44,591 nt of DNA from Clostridiales bacterium (GCA_017620475.1 JAFZQI010000002.1:1-44591), one strand, 5' to 3'; positions 33,175-44,058 are shown, numbered from the stretch's first letter. A program made the numbers and translations. Notes: generated by a model not told the origin, from the sequence alone.

Positions 33175-34500
33175 ATGGATGCAAATAAGATTTGGAATCA
33201 GACCTTAACCTTTTTGAAGGATGAGATGACTACGGTAAAGTACAAGACTTTTATCGAACCGTTGACTCCTTCTTTTGCTGATGACAGCCTGATTATCCTT
33301 ACCGCTCAGGATCCCTTCAGCCAGGAACAGGTTATCCCAATGATCCCCCTTATCAGAAACTGCATTGCTGCAGCGATCGGTAAAGAGATGGATGTGAAGG
33401 TTGAACTTCCCGGCTCTGCTTTGACATTAAATATGATCCATGAGCGTTCTTCCGCTGCTCCGGTCGTCTCAAACGAGAGTTCTGCTTCCCAGTTGAATCC
33501 CGGATATACTTTCGACTCGTTTATCGTCGGATCCGGTAACCGCTTCGCACATGCTGCCTGCGTATCCGTAGCCGAAGGCGGAAAACAGTATAATCCTATC
33601 TTCCTTTACGGCGGATCCGGATTAGGAAAGACCCACCTTATGCATGCGGTCGGAAACTACGTACTCTCAAGAATGCCTTCGAAGAAGGTCGTATACGTTA
33701 ACTGTGAGCGTTTCGTCAACGAGTTTATTGCTACGATCCGCGAAGGAAAATATGATGATTTCCGTGAGAAATACAGAAATGCGGATTTTCTCCTCATCGA
33801 CGATATCCAGTTTATGGAGCGTAAAGAACAGATGCAGGTGGAATTCTTCCATACTTTCAACGAATTATATGAATCAGGCAGAATGATCCTGATGACCTGT
33901 GATAAACCACCTCAAAGCCTCTCTTACCTTGAGGAGCGTTTGCGTTCCCGTTTCTCTTCCGGTCTGATCGTTGATATCCAGCCGGCCGACTATGAGACGC
34001 GTTTGGCTATTTTAAACAGGAGAATTCAGGACGACCATATCAGCCTTCCTGATGACGTAGTTGATTATATCGCTTCCAACTTCGCTTCCAATATCCGAGA
34101 GATGGATGGTGCCTATAAGACGGTCGTTGCCTATTGCATTATGGCAAATGCGTTTACACTGGAGAACGCCAAGATTGCTCTTAAGGATCTCATTACCAAA
34201 CCGGAAAGACAGGTTACACCTGAACTGATCGTCGAAGTGGTGGCCCGTGCATTCAACATTACGGTATCCGATATCATGTCGAATAAACGCAGCAAGGATA
34301 TCCTTGTTCCCCGTCAAATCTGCATGTACATCTGCCGTTCTGAATTGAATATGACTTTTCCGAAGATCGGTGAGTTCTTCGGAGGAAAAGATCATACTAC
34401 GATCCTTCACGCGTGTAACAAAATTGAAAAAAGTCTGAAAGAATCCGACACAGAAATTTCCGTTCATATCGACTCCATTAAAAAGAGACTCTTTAACTGA
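33175..34500 (+). CDS. dnaA: Chromosomal replication initiator DnaA
   Basis: Binds DnaA boxes and melts the origin. The 441-residue product has the standard order: domain I (1-80), short linker, AAA+ domain (from about 110) with Walker A GGSGLGKT at 146-153 and Walker B LLIDDIQF, and the C-terminal box-binding helix-turn-helix with the signature GGKDHTTILHACNKIE. The start MDANKIWNQ is the usual N-terminus, although only a weak AAGG ribosome site lies before it. The preceding region is not rpmH as in many Firmicutes; the divergent neighbour is the sortase. Confidence 0.98.
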   Translation: MDANKIWNQTLTFLKDEMTTVKYKTFIEPLTPSFADDSLIILTAQDPFSQEQVIPMIPLIRNCIAAAIGKEMDVKVELPGSALTLNMIHERSSAAPVVSNESSASQLNPGYTFDSFIVGSGNRFAHAACVSVAEGGKQYNPIFLYGGSGLGKTHLMHAVGNYVLSRMPSKKVVYVNCERFVNEFIATIREGKYDDFREKYRNADFLLIDDIQFMERKEQMQVEFFHTFNELYESGRMILMTCDKPPQSLSYLEERLRSRFSSGLIVDIQPADYETRLAILNRRIQDDHISLPDDVVDYIASNFASNIREMDGAYKTVVAYCIMANAFTLENAKIALKDLITKPERQVTPELIVEVVARAFNITVSDIMSNKRSKDILVPRQICMYICRSELNMTFPKIGEFFGGKDHTTILHACNKIEKSLKESDTEISVHIDSIKKRLFN

Positions 34501-34940
34501 AGTTTTCCACTCTTTTTCGTTCAATTGTGGAAAACTTTTATGGGAAATCGAGTGAATACTTTGTGTATAAAAGTATACATGTGAATAAGTGAAAACAGAT
34601 TGTTTTTTTACACAGTTCTTTTCACAAGTTTTACACATAACAAATGTACTGTTTTCAGGCATTTGAAGGGTAAAATCACTTTTCCACAGAGCATAATAAT
34701 ACGAATAATATTTCCTTTTATTCTTAATAATATTATTGTTTAATTCAGCCTGATCCACCCCCCTCTCACTTTTTTCTTCTTTGACATTTTTCTCTTTTGT
34801 GTGGAAAACTTTATTTTCAAAGAGATGCTCAGAAACGGTTCAGATCCTTATACTTTTGCACGATTCTTTGTAGCATTTTTGTAATTTTCCTGTATAATAT
34901 ATAGTGTTATTTGATAAACGAAAACGGAGGAAAGAAACGC
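34501..34940. other. Replication origin oriC (dnaA-dnaN interval)
   Basis: This 440-nt gene-free interval contains at least four DnaA-box-like 9-mers: TTTTCCACT (34503-34511), TGTGGAAAA (34526-34534), TTTTCCACA (34680-34688) and TGTGGAAAA (34800-34808). A very AT-rich stretch at about 34690-34745, with the palindrome AATAATATTATT, could be the unwinding element. TTTTCCACA is the main box form here instead of TTATCCACA. Location between dnaA and dnaN, and the strand switch of genes around dnaA, support origin function. Confidence 0.85.
34893..34898 (+). promoter_or_regulatory. -10 element of dnaN
   Basis: TATAAT preceded by TG lies 43 nt before the dnaN start codon; no clear -35. It would drive dnaN and recF. 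Confidence 0.5.
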
Positions 34941-36044
34941 ATGAAACTTGTTATTTCAAGAGACAAACTCGTCGAAGCGATTTCGATTGTTCAGAAGGCA
35001 GTTTCTACTCGTTCAACTTTACCTATTTTAGATGGTATTTTGATTGAAGCCGATGCGAATAAAGTAAAGCTTACAGGCTATGATTTAGAGACAGGTATTG
35101 AGGCGCTGGTGGATGCAGATATTATGGAAGAGGGTTCGATCGTGATCCCTTCCAAGGTGTTTGGTGAGATTGTCCGTAAGCTGCCTGACGAGGAAGTAGC
35201 TATTTCTTCTAATGAGAGAATGGTTATCGACATTGAAAGCGGTACGTCTAAATTTTCCATTAACGGTATCTCTGCAGAGGGATTCCCGAAGATTCCGGAT
35301 GTCGGCAAGGATAATAAGATCATTTTGAACCAGGAGATCCTGCGCAATATGATCAGCCAGACGATCTTTGCTATTTCTACAGATGAAGGACGTCCGATCC
35401 TCAATGGTTCCCTTTTTGAGTCCGATGGAAAGAATATCAATATGGTATCTATCGATGGATTCAGAATGGCTCATAGAAAGCAGGAGATCGGAGAAGATCT
35501 TCCGGTAATGAAGTTCCTCATCCCCGGCAAGGCTTTGCACGAGGCTGCCCGTATCCTTACAGGTAAAGATGCGGAAGTCGTTATCTATGCTTCTACGAAT
35601 CATATTCTGTTTGATACCGGAACGTTTAGAATCGTTTCCCGCCTGATTAATGGTGAATTCCTGGATTATCACGCTATCGTACCAAAAAATTCTACTACTA
35701 CGATGATCGTAGATAGAAATGCGGTTTTAAATGCAGTTGAACGTGCTTCCCTGATTATTCAGAAGGAAGATAGAAGATGTCCGGTTAATCTCTCGATGAC
35801 AGATGAGGAAACATTGGTTATCCGTTCCAGTACTGAACTCGGTAATCTTCGTGAAGAAGTCAATTGTCAGATCACGGGAGAACTGATCAGCGTAGATTTT
35901 AATCACAAGTATATTATGGATGCTCTTCGCGTTGTGGAAGATGATACAGTGAAGTTCCTCTTCTCCGGCGCCAATGGCCCGTCCGTAGTCGTACCGATCG
36001 AGGGAGAAGGATATACATATCTGATTCTGCCGCTTCGTAAGTGA
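34941..36044 (+). CDS. dnaN: DNA polymerase III sliding clamp, beta subunit
   Basis: Ring-forming processivity factor of the replisome. The 367-residue length and N-terminus MKLVISRDKLVEAISIVQKAV are typical, as is the early STRSTLPILDGILIEA segment and the C-terminal YTYLILPLR strand that binds partner proteins. ACGGAGGAAAG precedes the ATG at good spacing, which excludes an earlier in-frame start at 34911. recF follows after 33 nt with no S4-domain (yaaA-type) gene between. Confidence 0.98.
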   Translation: MKLVISRDKLVEAISIVQKAVSTRSTLPILDGILIEADANKVKLTGYDLETGIEALVDADIMEEGSIVIPSKVFGEIVRKLPDEEVAISSNERMVIDIESGTSKFSINGISAEGFPKIPDVGKDNKIILNQEILRNMISQTIFAISTDEGRPILNGSLFESDGKNINMVSIDGFRMAHRKQEIGEDLPVMKFLIPGKALHEAARILTGKDAEVVIYASTNHILFDTGTFRIVSRLINGEFLDYHAIVPKNSTTTMIVDRNAVLNAVERASLIIQKEDRRCPVNLSMTDEETLVIRSSTELGNLREEVNCQITGELISVDFNHKYIMDALRVVEDDTVKFLFSGANGPSVVVPIEGEGYTYLILPLRK

Positions 36045-36077
36045 TTCTCTTAATGAAGAAGCAGAAGGACGTAATGT

Positions 36078-37274
36078 ATGTATATACGTTCCATTGAACT
36101 TGAGAATTTCAGAAATTACAGAAGGCTTGATCTTAAGGTCGAGCCTTCTGTTAATGTTTTCTATGGGGCAAATGCCCAGGGAAAAACGAATATTCTTGAG
36201 GCTATATATATCTGCACATCGACACATTCCCACCGTACTTCCAAGGATGCCGAAATGGTCATGCACGGAGAACACGGATATAAGGTGAAATTGAAACTGA
36301 CGTCTTCCTTCAATACGTATGATGAGTCGGTAGCAGTCATGTATGAGGATGGACAGGGCTCAGAATTAAGCACAAAGAATGCCAGAAAAGTGGTTTTGCA
36401 TGATGATGTGCCTTATAATAAAATATCCGAGTATTTCGGGATTTTTAACGCTGTTATATTCGCTCCTGAAGACCTGATGCTGATTAAAGAGGGTCCTTCT
36501 GTTCGAAGAAAGTACCTCAATATCCTTCTTTCCTCGGTAAAACCTTCTTACTACTATGAACTTTCTAATTATGTGCGTCTTCTTATGAATCGTAACAGGA
36601 TCATCAAGAATGCGCGTTCCGGGAATAATAAGATCCTTACGGATAAAGTTCGTGAAGAAATGTCGATCTGGCATGAACCCATGGCCAGGTCTGCAGCAAA
36701 GATTATGCGTGATAGATATCTGTTTTCTCTTAGGATAGATGCTTTTGCAAAATCCCATCATGAAAGTATTTCCCATGGAAGTGAGACTCTTTATGTGAAA
36801 TATAAGACCTGCATTCCTAATGAAATGCTGGAGGATTACGATGAAAATAAGGTTGTTGAGGCCTTGATCCGAAAATGGGATAACACTATCGAAGACGATT
36901 TTATACACGGTACGACGAATTACGGGCCGCAAAGAGATGATCTTGTTATGTCATTAGATGGAGACGGGTTAAGAATGTTTGCTTCTCAGGGGCAGCAAAG
37001 ATCCGCGGCTCTTTCGATGAAACTGGCCGAATTGGATATTATGCGTGAAGAAACGAATGATTCTCCGGTTCTGCTTCTGGATGATGTTTTCGGGGAGCTG
37101 GATGCAACCAGAAGAAGGTGTCTTTTATCCGAGATCGGTGATGCCCAGATATTCATTACATGTACAGATAAATCTTTCATTGAACAGGAACTGGCAGATT
37201 CCATGGAAAAAGCCTCGAAAATCGCCTTTTTCGAGGTAGTTGACGGAAATGTTTCAAGGGTGGAAAACAGATAG
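36078..37274 (+). CDS. recF: DNA repair and recombination protein RecF
   Basis: SMC-like ATPase that loads RecA at gaps with RecO and RecR. The 398-residue protein is somewhat longer than the usual ~370. Walker A is YGANAQGKTNILEA at 29-42, the signature region is FASQGQQRSAALSMKLAE, and Walker B is SPVLLLDDVFGELDATR. The N-terminus IRSIELENFRNY is classical. AGAAGGAC precedes the ATG. Confidence 0.96.
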   Translation: MYIRSIELENFRNYRRLDLKVEPSVNVFYGANAQGKTNILEAIYICTSTHSHRTSKDAEMVMHGEHGYKVKLKLTSSFNTYDESVAVMYEDGQGSELSTKNARKVVLHDDVPYNKISEYFGIFNAVIFAPEDLMLIKEGPSVRRKYLNILLSSVKPSYYYELSNYVRLLMNRNRIIKNARSGNNKILTDKVREEMSIWHEPMARSAAKIMRDRYLFSLRIDAFAKSHHESISHGSETLYVKYKTCIPNEMLEDYDENKVVEALIRKWDNTIEDDFIHGTTNYGPQRDDLVMSLDGDGLRMFASQGQQRSAALSMKLAELDIMREETNDSPVLLLDDVFGELDATRRRCLLSEIGDAQIFITCTDKSFIEQELADSMEKASKIAFFEVVDGNVSRVENR

Positions 37275-37278
37275 AAAA

Positions 37279-37309
37279 TTGACCTTTCCGGTGCCTTTTA
37301 TGGTATAAT
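37279..37309 (+). promoter_or_regulatory. Promoter of remB and gyrB
   Basis: TTGACC (37279-37284) and an extended -10 TGGTATAAT (TATAAT at 37304-37309), 19 nt apart, lie just after the recF stop and about 38 nt before the remB start. Confidence 0.6.
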
Positions 37310-37347
37310 ATTATGGTCAAAACAATAGGATAGAAGGGGCGTTTCGG

Positions 37348-37602
37348 ATGTTCGTTCATATCGGTGGAGAATATACGATCCTGATCGATACGATAATCAG
37401 TCTGATCAACCTGGAAACAGTACAGGCATCATCTTCAGATATGAATTCTTTCCTCAAACAGAAGGAAGAAGAGAATATTCTGGAATATGTTTCAGAAGAG
37501 ATTCCCAGGTCTCTGGTTCTTACAGATGACCGCACATACGTCTCCCCTATCTCCGTTCAGACATTGCGTAAAAGGATCGAAAATGCGAATAATTGCTTTT
37601 GA
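37348..37602 (+). CDS. remB: RemB-like DUF370 regulator (YaaB)
   Basis: An 84-residue protein of the DUF370 family. The N-terminus MFVHIGGEYTILIDTIISLINLE is diagnostic, and the position between recF and gyrB is that of yaaB/remB in Bacillus. RemA/RemB proteins form DNA-binding rings and control matrix and osmoprotection genes in Bacillus; the role here is inferred. GAAGGGGC lies before the start. Confidence 0.9.
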   Translation: MFVHIGGEYTILIDTIISLINLETVQASSSDMNSFLKQKEEENILEYVSEEIPRSLVLTDDRTYVSPISVQTLRKRIENANNCF

Positions 37603-37637
37603 TCCGCGGTAGGTAACAGTGTTACAAAACTTGATAA

Positions 37638-39806
<2,169 letters not shown>

Positions 39807-39835
39807 TCAGAATAAGGTTGTTTGAAATCAACGAG

Positions 39836-39865
39836 GAACTCCGTACCTGGTACGGAGTTCTTTTT
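39836..39865 (+). terminator. Terminator of gyrB
   Basis: GAACTCCGTAC (39836-39846) pairs perfectly with GTACGGAGTTC (39850-39860) around a 3-nt loop and is followed by five T residues. Confidence 0.95.
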
Positions 39866-39889
39866 ATGTATCACATATATTGTTGAGAA

Positions 39890-39905
39890 TGTTTCACGTG
39901 AAACA
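39890..39905. promoter_or_regulatory. parS site 1 (perfect)
   Basis: TGTTTCACGTGAAACA is the exact 16-bp palindromic parS consensus bound by ParB. It lies about 0.4 kb upstream of parA-parB. Confidence 0.97.
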
Positions 39906-40066
39906 TTCTTAGCAGGATGAATGATTGTTGATATGATTATGTCTATTTACAATAATCGGACAGTTGCTATTATCATTTCAACATAAGAGATTATGATTGA
40001 AAAATAGTGTTGAGAAATCTTTAGTAAGTTGTCTTGAATGCAAAATGCGAATTATCATTATGTAAT

Positions 40067-40082
40067 TGTTTCACGTGAAACA
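40067..40082. promoter_or_regulatory. parS site 2 (perfect)
   Basis: A second exact TGTTTCACGTGAAACA, 177 nt from the first, centre to centre. It strengthens the case for a ParB loading zone. Confidence 0.97.
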
Positions 40083-40147
40083 AACCTTTCTCTCGACACT
40101 TAAATAGAGAATGACAAAATTGAATAGAAATTTCCAAAATGACTCAA

Positions 40148-40163
40148 TGTTTCTCGTGAAATA
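40148..40163. promoter_or_regulatory. Degenerate parS-like site
   Basis: TGTTTCTCGTGAAATA differs from the parS consensus at two of 16 positions (7 and 15). It could be a weak ParB site or a decayed copy. Confidence 0.6.
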
Positions 40164-40308
40164 TATAAACGAAAAACAAAATAGTGTTTTCTATCTCCCA
40201 ACTTTGAAATTTCTCTGAACTTTTCACTTAAAAGTGTAAAGTAACTGACATATAGTGAATGATGATTTCTGATACTATTATCTTAATACGAATGATAAAG
40301 GAGCACAT

Positions 40309-41073
40309 ATGGCATACGTAATTTCAATCGTTAATCAAAAAGGTGGCGTAGGAAAGACCACAACAGCGGTCAATCTCAGTGCATTTTTAGCGAAAAAACG
40401 CAAAAAAGTGCTGATTATTGACCTGGATCCTCAGGGAAATGCAACCAGCGGATATGGTTTTGATAAATCCGGATTGGAAAATACCGTGTATGATCTTCTC
40501 GTAAATGAAGAAGATATCAATACAGTAATTGCATCAACATTAGTTAAAAACATGGATATGTGTCCGACAAATATAAATCTTGCCGGTGCTGAAGTTGAAT
40601 TAGTATCAGCAATTAGTAGAGAAACGATCCTTAAGAGAGCTCTCGAACCGGTTCTGGATAAATATGATTACATTATCATTGACTGTCCGCCGTCTCTCGG
40701 ATTACTTACTATTAATGCGCTGGCAGCCTGTGAAGGTGTTATCGTTCCGATTCAGGGCGAATATTACGCACTTGAAGGACTTACCCAACTGATAGACACG
40801 ATTAATATGATCAAGAAGAAGTTGAATCCTTCAATCGGCATTCTCGGTGTGGTAATTACAATGCATGACAGACGTACTCAGCTCACCAAGCAGGTCGTAG
40901 AAGAGGTGCAGAAGTACTTCGGCGATAAAGTATTTAAGACCTTTATCCCAAGAAATGTTCGCCTTGCCGAGGCGCCGAGCCACGGTCAGACGATCGATGA
41001 GTATGATGCCAAGTCCAAGGGATCTTTGGCATATCAGGCTCTCGCAAATGAAGTATTAAAGAGAACAAAATAA
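40309..41073 (+). CDS. parA: Chromosome-partitioning ATPase ParA (Soj)
   Basis: Deviant-Walker-A ATPase that moves ParB-parS complexes and, in Bacillus, regulates DnaA. The 254-residue product shows KGGVGKTTTAVNLS at 11-24, LDPQGNAT, DCPPSLGLLTINAL and the C-terminal ...SHGQTIDEYDAKSKGSLAYQ motif of chromosomal Soj proteins. AAGGAG precedes the ATG. parB follows after 41 nt; the two form one operon. Confidence 0.97.
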   Translation: MAYVISIVNQKGGVGKTTTAVNLSAFLAKKRKKVLIIDLDPQGNATSGYGFDKSGLENTVYDLLVNEEDINTVIASTLVKNMDMCPTNINLAGAEVELVSAISRETILKRALEPVLDKYDYIIIDCPPSLGLLTINALAACEGVIVPIQGEYYALEGLTQLIDTINMIKKKLNPSIGILGVVITMHDRRTQLTKQVVEEVQKYFGDKVFKTFIPRNVRLAEAPSHGQTIDEYDAKSKGSLAYQALANEVLKRTK

Positions 41074-41114
41074 AGAATAAAACATAGATAAACATCAATG
41101 TAAGAGGTGATGAC

Positions 41115-41990
41115 ATGGCTACGAAGAAAGGTTTAGGTAAGGGTTTAGACGCACTTCTTTCTGTTGACGGAATTCCGGAAACACAGAAGGATTCAGTAGT
41201 TGAGCTGAAGATCAATGATATCTCTCCGAACAGTGATCAGCCGAGAAAACAGTTTAAGGAGGATGCACTCCAGGAACTGGCGGATTCCATCAAGGAAAAC
41301 GGTGTGATCCAGCCGATCATCGTCGCAAAGAGAGGCACCGGTTATCGTATCGTTGCAGGTGAAAGACGATGGAGAGCATCACGTCTTGCAGGTCTAAAAG
41401 TGATTCCTGCAATCGTACGTGATCTTACGGATCAGCAAACTATGGAACAGGCACTGATCGAGAACATCCAGCGTCAGGACTTAAACCCTCTTGAAGAAGC
41501 TTTTGCTATGGATAACCTCATGAAGGAACATGGCCTTACACAGGAAGCTTTGGCAAAGAAACTCGGCAAGAGCCGTCCTGCCATTGCGAATACATTAAGA
41601 TTGATAAATATCGATGAATCCTTGCAGGATTTCATCCGAAACGGCGACCTTTCCGCAGGTCACGCACGTGCACTCCTGGCGATCACAGACAAAGAAGAGC
41701 AGAAGAAAGCAGCAGATGTGGTCATGATCAAAGAGATGAGCGTACGTGAAACAGAAGACTATGTGAAGAAGATCCTGAGCGGTGCTGTACCAGCACCTCG
41801 TAAAACGCGCGAGAAGGGGTCTTCTGCGGTCGCTGTCAGTACAAAGGATGTGGAACACAAACTGACCGCCCATTACGGCACAAAGGTCAAATTAAAGCTA
41901 AAGGACGAATCTAAGGGTAAAGGTTCGATCGTAATCGAGTTTTATTCCTATGATGATCTGCAAGCTTTACTTGAGATGATGAGCAACTGA
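41115..41990 (+). CDS. parB: Chromosome-partitioning protein ParB (Spo0J)
   Basis: CTP-dependent DNA clamp that loads at parS and recruits SMC. The 291-residue protein has the KKGLGKGLDALL N-terminus that contacts ParA, the CTP-binding ParB/Srx region with GYRIVAGERRWRASRLAGL, the ENIQRQDLNPLEEA box, the helix-turn-helix (LTQEALAKKLGKSRPAIANTLRL) and a C-terminal dimerisation domain. AGAGGTGATG lies before the ATG. A strong terminator follows. Confidence 0.97.
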   Translation: MATKKGLGKGLDALLSVDGIPETQKDSVVELKINDISPNSDQPRKQFKEDALQELADSIKENGVIQPIIVAKRGTGYRIVAGERRWRASRLAGLKVIPAIVRDLTDQQTMEQALIENIQRQDLNPLEEAFAMDNLMKEHGLTQEALAKKLGKSRPAIANTLRLINIDESLQDFIRNGDLSAGHARALLAITDKEEQKKAADVVMIKEMSVRETEDYVKKILSGAVPAPRKTREKGSSAVAVSTKDVEHKLTAHYGTKVKLKLKDESKGKGSIVIEFYSYDDLQALLEMMSN

Positions 41991-42010
41991 TTGCCATATA
42001 TTCCACAAAG

Positions 42011-42054
42011 GCAAAGAGGGGCGCCTTCTAAGAAGTGCCCCTCTTTGCTTTAGT
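42011..42054 (+). terminator. Terminator of parAB
   Basis: GCAAAGAGGGGC (42011-42022) pairs perfectly with GCCCCTCTTTGC (42037-42048) and is followed by TTTAGTT. Its T-rich end runs straight into the tRNA promoter. Confidence 0.92.
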
Positions 42055-42082
42055 TGACATCACCCGTCAAAGTTAGTAAAAT
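42054..42082 (+). promoter_or_regulatory. Promoter of tRNA-Ser
   Basis: A perfect TTGACA -35 (42054-42059) and TAAAAT -10 (42077-42082) are 17 nt apart, 18 nt upstream of the tRNA. Confidence 0.85.
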
Positions 42083-42100
42083 TAGCAGGCTAATAGATAC

Positions 42101-42188
42101 GGAGCTGTATCGAAGCGGTCATAACGAGGCGGTCTTGAAAACCGTTTGCCCAAAAGGCACGTGGGTTCGAATCCCACCGGCTCCGCCA
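42101..42188 (+). tRNA. tRNA-Ser (anticodon UGA)
   Basis: An 88-nt class II tRNA. The acceptor strand GGAGCTG pairs with CGGCTCC, including one G-U. The anticodon stem GCGGT/ACCGT closes the loop CTTGAAA, giving anticodon TGA (42136-42138). A long variable arm (TTGCCCAAAAGGCA) marks it as serine. The T-arm GTGGGTTCGAATCCCAC is perfect and CCA is encoded. The 245-bp structured repeat begins at its last two bases. Confidence 0.97.
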
Positions 42189-42431
42189 AATCTAAAAAGC
42201 GTGTCTTGAAACCCCTTCAAATCAGGGGGTTTGCGAGAAATTGTTAAATCAAAAAACGGGATTTAACAAGCATTTAACAAAAGTTATAATAGTAACGCGA
42301 AAGATGCGCCCATGGAACGACGATTGGATATTAAGCGATCCGATCGTCGTTTTCATTCCATGTCCCTCAATTACGAACTTTTTTGGTGATATAATGAGAA
42401 TGTAACGAGGAAAATCCTTAGTTTAGAAAAT
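42187..42431 (+). repeat. 245-bp structured repeat, copy 1
   Basis: Begins at the end of tRNA-Ser and recurs about 2 kb downstream at 44196-44439. It has three nested elements: a short stem AAACCCC/GGGGTTT (42209-42232), a perfect 9-bp stem TGTTAAATC/GATTTAACA (42242-42268) and a large imperfect stem from CATGGAACGACGAT to ATCGTCG...TTCCATG (42311-42362). It ends in an extended -10 promoter (TGATATAAT, TATAAT at 42390-42395) and a conserved 36-nt tail. About 80 nt in the central part, including the large stem, are identical between the two copies. Confidence 0.93.
42387..42395 (+). promoter_or_regulatory. Extended -10 promoter inside repeat copy 1
   Basis: TGATATAAT, conserved in both copies. 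It would start transcription near 42402 and read into the small membrane protein gene. No -35 consensus at proper spacing. Confidence 0.6.
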
Positions 42432-42533
42432 CATCAGTATGCCGGTACATTGAATCAGAAGCGCATTTTGATCTGTGACAAAAAAGCGTAAACGATGATT
42501 ATGATTAGTTGAACTCGTGTGTTGGAGATAACA

Positions 42534-42806
42534 ATGTCTACATCAGCGGATGAACCGAAAAAGAAACATTCTGTTGCAAGGATCATTTTGTGGACTATTA
42601 TTGTTCTGCTTTTCCTGATCCCCTATGATCATGGCGTAGTCAAAGATGGAGGATCGAAAGATTATAGTCCATTCATTCCTTGGTATAATATTCGTAAGGT
42701 GCATCGTCTAAAGAGCCCCATTAGCGAACAAATGCCGGCACATGAGTATATTGAAGGATACGAGATATCTTTTTTCAGTTTTGTGGTATACAGCAATGCT
42801 CATTAG
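42534..42806 (+). CDS. Small membrane-anchored protein of unknown function
   Basis: A 90-residue protein. A lysine-rich N-terminus, one transmembrane helix (about 14-33), then an outside segment with a pattern KDGGSKDYSP...YNIRKVHRL and EYIEGYEISFFSFVVYSN. I recognise this as a small, unnamed clostridial protein type with a DGGxxxY and a VHRL-like motif, often found in accessory regions. No function is known to me. GGAGATAACA precedes the ATG. Its promoter is probably the one in repeat copy 1. Confidence 0.7.
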   Translation: MSTSADEPKKKHSVARIILWTIIVLLFLIPYDHGVVKDGGSKDYSPFIPWYNIRKVHRLKSPISEQMPAHEYIEGYEISFFSFVVYSNAH

Positions 42807-42816
42807 GACTATTTGA

Positions 42817-42978
42817 AGGGATAAGCGTTTTTTCAGTAGAACGAACCAGTACGGCACAGAAACCATGGCCGATGTTGAAGATTACTATGAGACTCTGGTG
42901 GGCAGCTATGGAACAGAGACCTATGCGGCGAATTTCGTTCGCGAGATCAGAAATATCGGTTTTTTAGGAGGATCATAT
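42817..42978 (+). other. Coding-like open stretch in frame with the lipoprotein gene
   Basis: A 54-codon open frame leads without a stop into the lipoprotein start codon. Its translation (with YGTET twice and ETYAANFVREIRNIGF) looks like protein sequence, but it has no ribosome site and no clear start except an ATG at 42865. It may be a remnant of another gene or a fragment left by recombination. Confidence 0.3.
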
Positions 42979-44058
42979 ATGAAATGCTTTGGGAAAAGAA
43001 CTTGTCTGGCCGTTCTTTTAGCGGCGGTCGTGGGATTAACTCCTTCGTGTGGAAAGAAAAAGGGTCTTTCTAATTCGACACCAGGTGAGTATGACCTGAG
43101 TAAATATTCCTATACTGAACTTGAAGATGATGTGTATGTGATCGATCAACTCGAGGATTTCGGTCTGGAGATCTCTGAAATTGAAAAGTACAGCATGCAG
43201 GACTACGTGGAGGAAAGAAGCTACATCGGTCTTCGGATCCGCTTATCCAAATGCGAACGAGAACTTGAGGCAGAAGCGCTTTTCTATGAGCCGGGAAAGA
43301 GCAAGTATACGCATGATAATGCGGATGTCGTTCTTCAAAAAGAGATGCGGAAAGGTACAGACACTCTCGCATGTTTCGCTGATGGTGAGGGAACTGTCCT
43401 TCCGTTTGAAGACGGCTATGATATGATCCTTGTAATTGATGACGTGCCTGTGCTTTATGCACTGGATGTCCATCGTGAGGACGGGATGCAGGAATGCGCG
43501 ATGAAACCGGTCATCTATCTTTATCCGGAGGAGCCGGTAGAGGTGAACGTAAAACTGGATTTCGATGGAGAACTGACCTGTACATATCCGGAGTACAAGG
43601 AGGATGGCTGGAATGTTCTGGCTTATCCTGATGGAAAACTTGTAGATGAAGTAAGCGGACGTTCGTATGATTACCTCTTCTGGGAGGGCGAGATCCGTCA
43701 TGCCGAATGGGATCGAAGCGGGTATTTCTGCGTGGCGGGAACTGAGACGGCAGCATTTCTGGAGGAGTATCTGGAGGCGGTCGGCTTGAATGACAGCGAA
43801 ATAGATGATTTTATATCGTTCTGGCTTCCGAGGATGCAGGTAAATCCCTATAATCTCATTTATTTCCAGACATCCGCCTACGAGAAGATTGCAGAACTAA
43901 CGATCGATCCTGTTCCGGATACGCTGATCCGTGTGTATATGGTGTTCAAGCCTTCTTATGAGAATGTCGGAAGTACTGGAACTCTGCCGGAAACTCCTTC
44001 GAGAGACGGATTCACGATAGTTGAATGGGGCGGATCGGAAATGTGCAAAATCGAATGA
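42979..44058 (+). CDS. Lipoprotein with conserved clostridial C-terminal domain
   Basis: A 359-residue exported lipoprotein. A signal peptide (basic start, hydrophobic core to about 21) ends in the lipobox LTPSC with the lipidated Cys at about 24. The middle region (60-180) is acidic. From about residue 175 a domain starts KPVIYLYPE, continues with VKLDFDGELTCTYP, YLFWEGE, FCVAG and NPYNLIYFQT, and ends VVEWGG-like (IVEWGG). I know this domain from uncharacterised clostridial surface proteins. AGGAGG 7 nt upstream fixes the start. No function assigned. Confidence 0.83.
   Translation: MKCFGKRTCLAVLLAAVVGLTPSCGKKKGLSNSTPGEYDLSKYSYTELEDDVYVIDQLEDFGLEISEIEKYSMQDYVEERSYIGLRIRLSKCERELEAEALFYEPGKSKYTHDNADVVLQKEMRKGTDTLACFADGEGTVLPFEDGYDMILVIDDVPVLYALDVHREDGMQECAMKPVIYLYPEEPVEVNVKLDFDGELTCTYPEYKEDGWNVLAYPDGKLVDEVSGRSYDYLFWEGEIRHAEWDRSGYFCVAGTETAAFLEEYLEAVGLNDSEIDDFISFWLPRMQVNPYNLIYFQTSAYEKIAELTIDPVPDTLIRVYMVFKPSYENVGSTGTLPETPSRDGFTIVEWGGSEMCKIE

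Larger units (their letters stand above)
39807..40308. other. gyrB-parA intergenic region with parS sites
   Basis: This 502-nt AT-rich interval holds the gyrB terminator, two perfect parS sites and a degenerate third, and the upstream region of parA. No convincing open reading frame is present. CTGACA near 40245 and TATTAT near 40276 may be parts of a parA promoter, but their spacing is poor. Confidence 0.8.
41991..42533. other. Gene-poor stretch: terminator, tRNA-Ser and structured repeat copy 1
   Basis: The interval between parB and the next protein gene contains the parB terminator, a tRNA promoter, tRNA-Ser(UGA), repeat copy 1 and about 100 nt (42432-42533) of unremarkable sequence leading to the next start codon. 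No protein gene was found in it. Confidence 0.85.

Noticed and set aside
42865..42978. Earlier start for the lipoprotein gene at 42865
   Set aside because: A perfect AGGAGG and a complete signal peptide with lipobox fix the start at 42979; the earlier ATG has no ribosome site and would bury the signal peptide.
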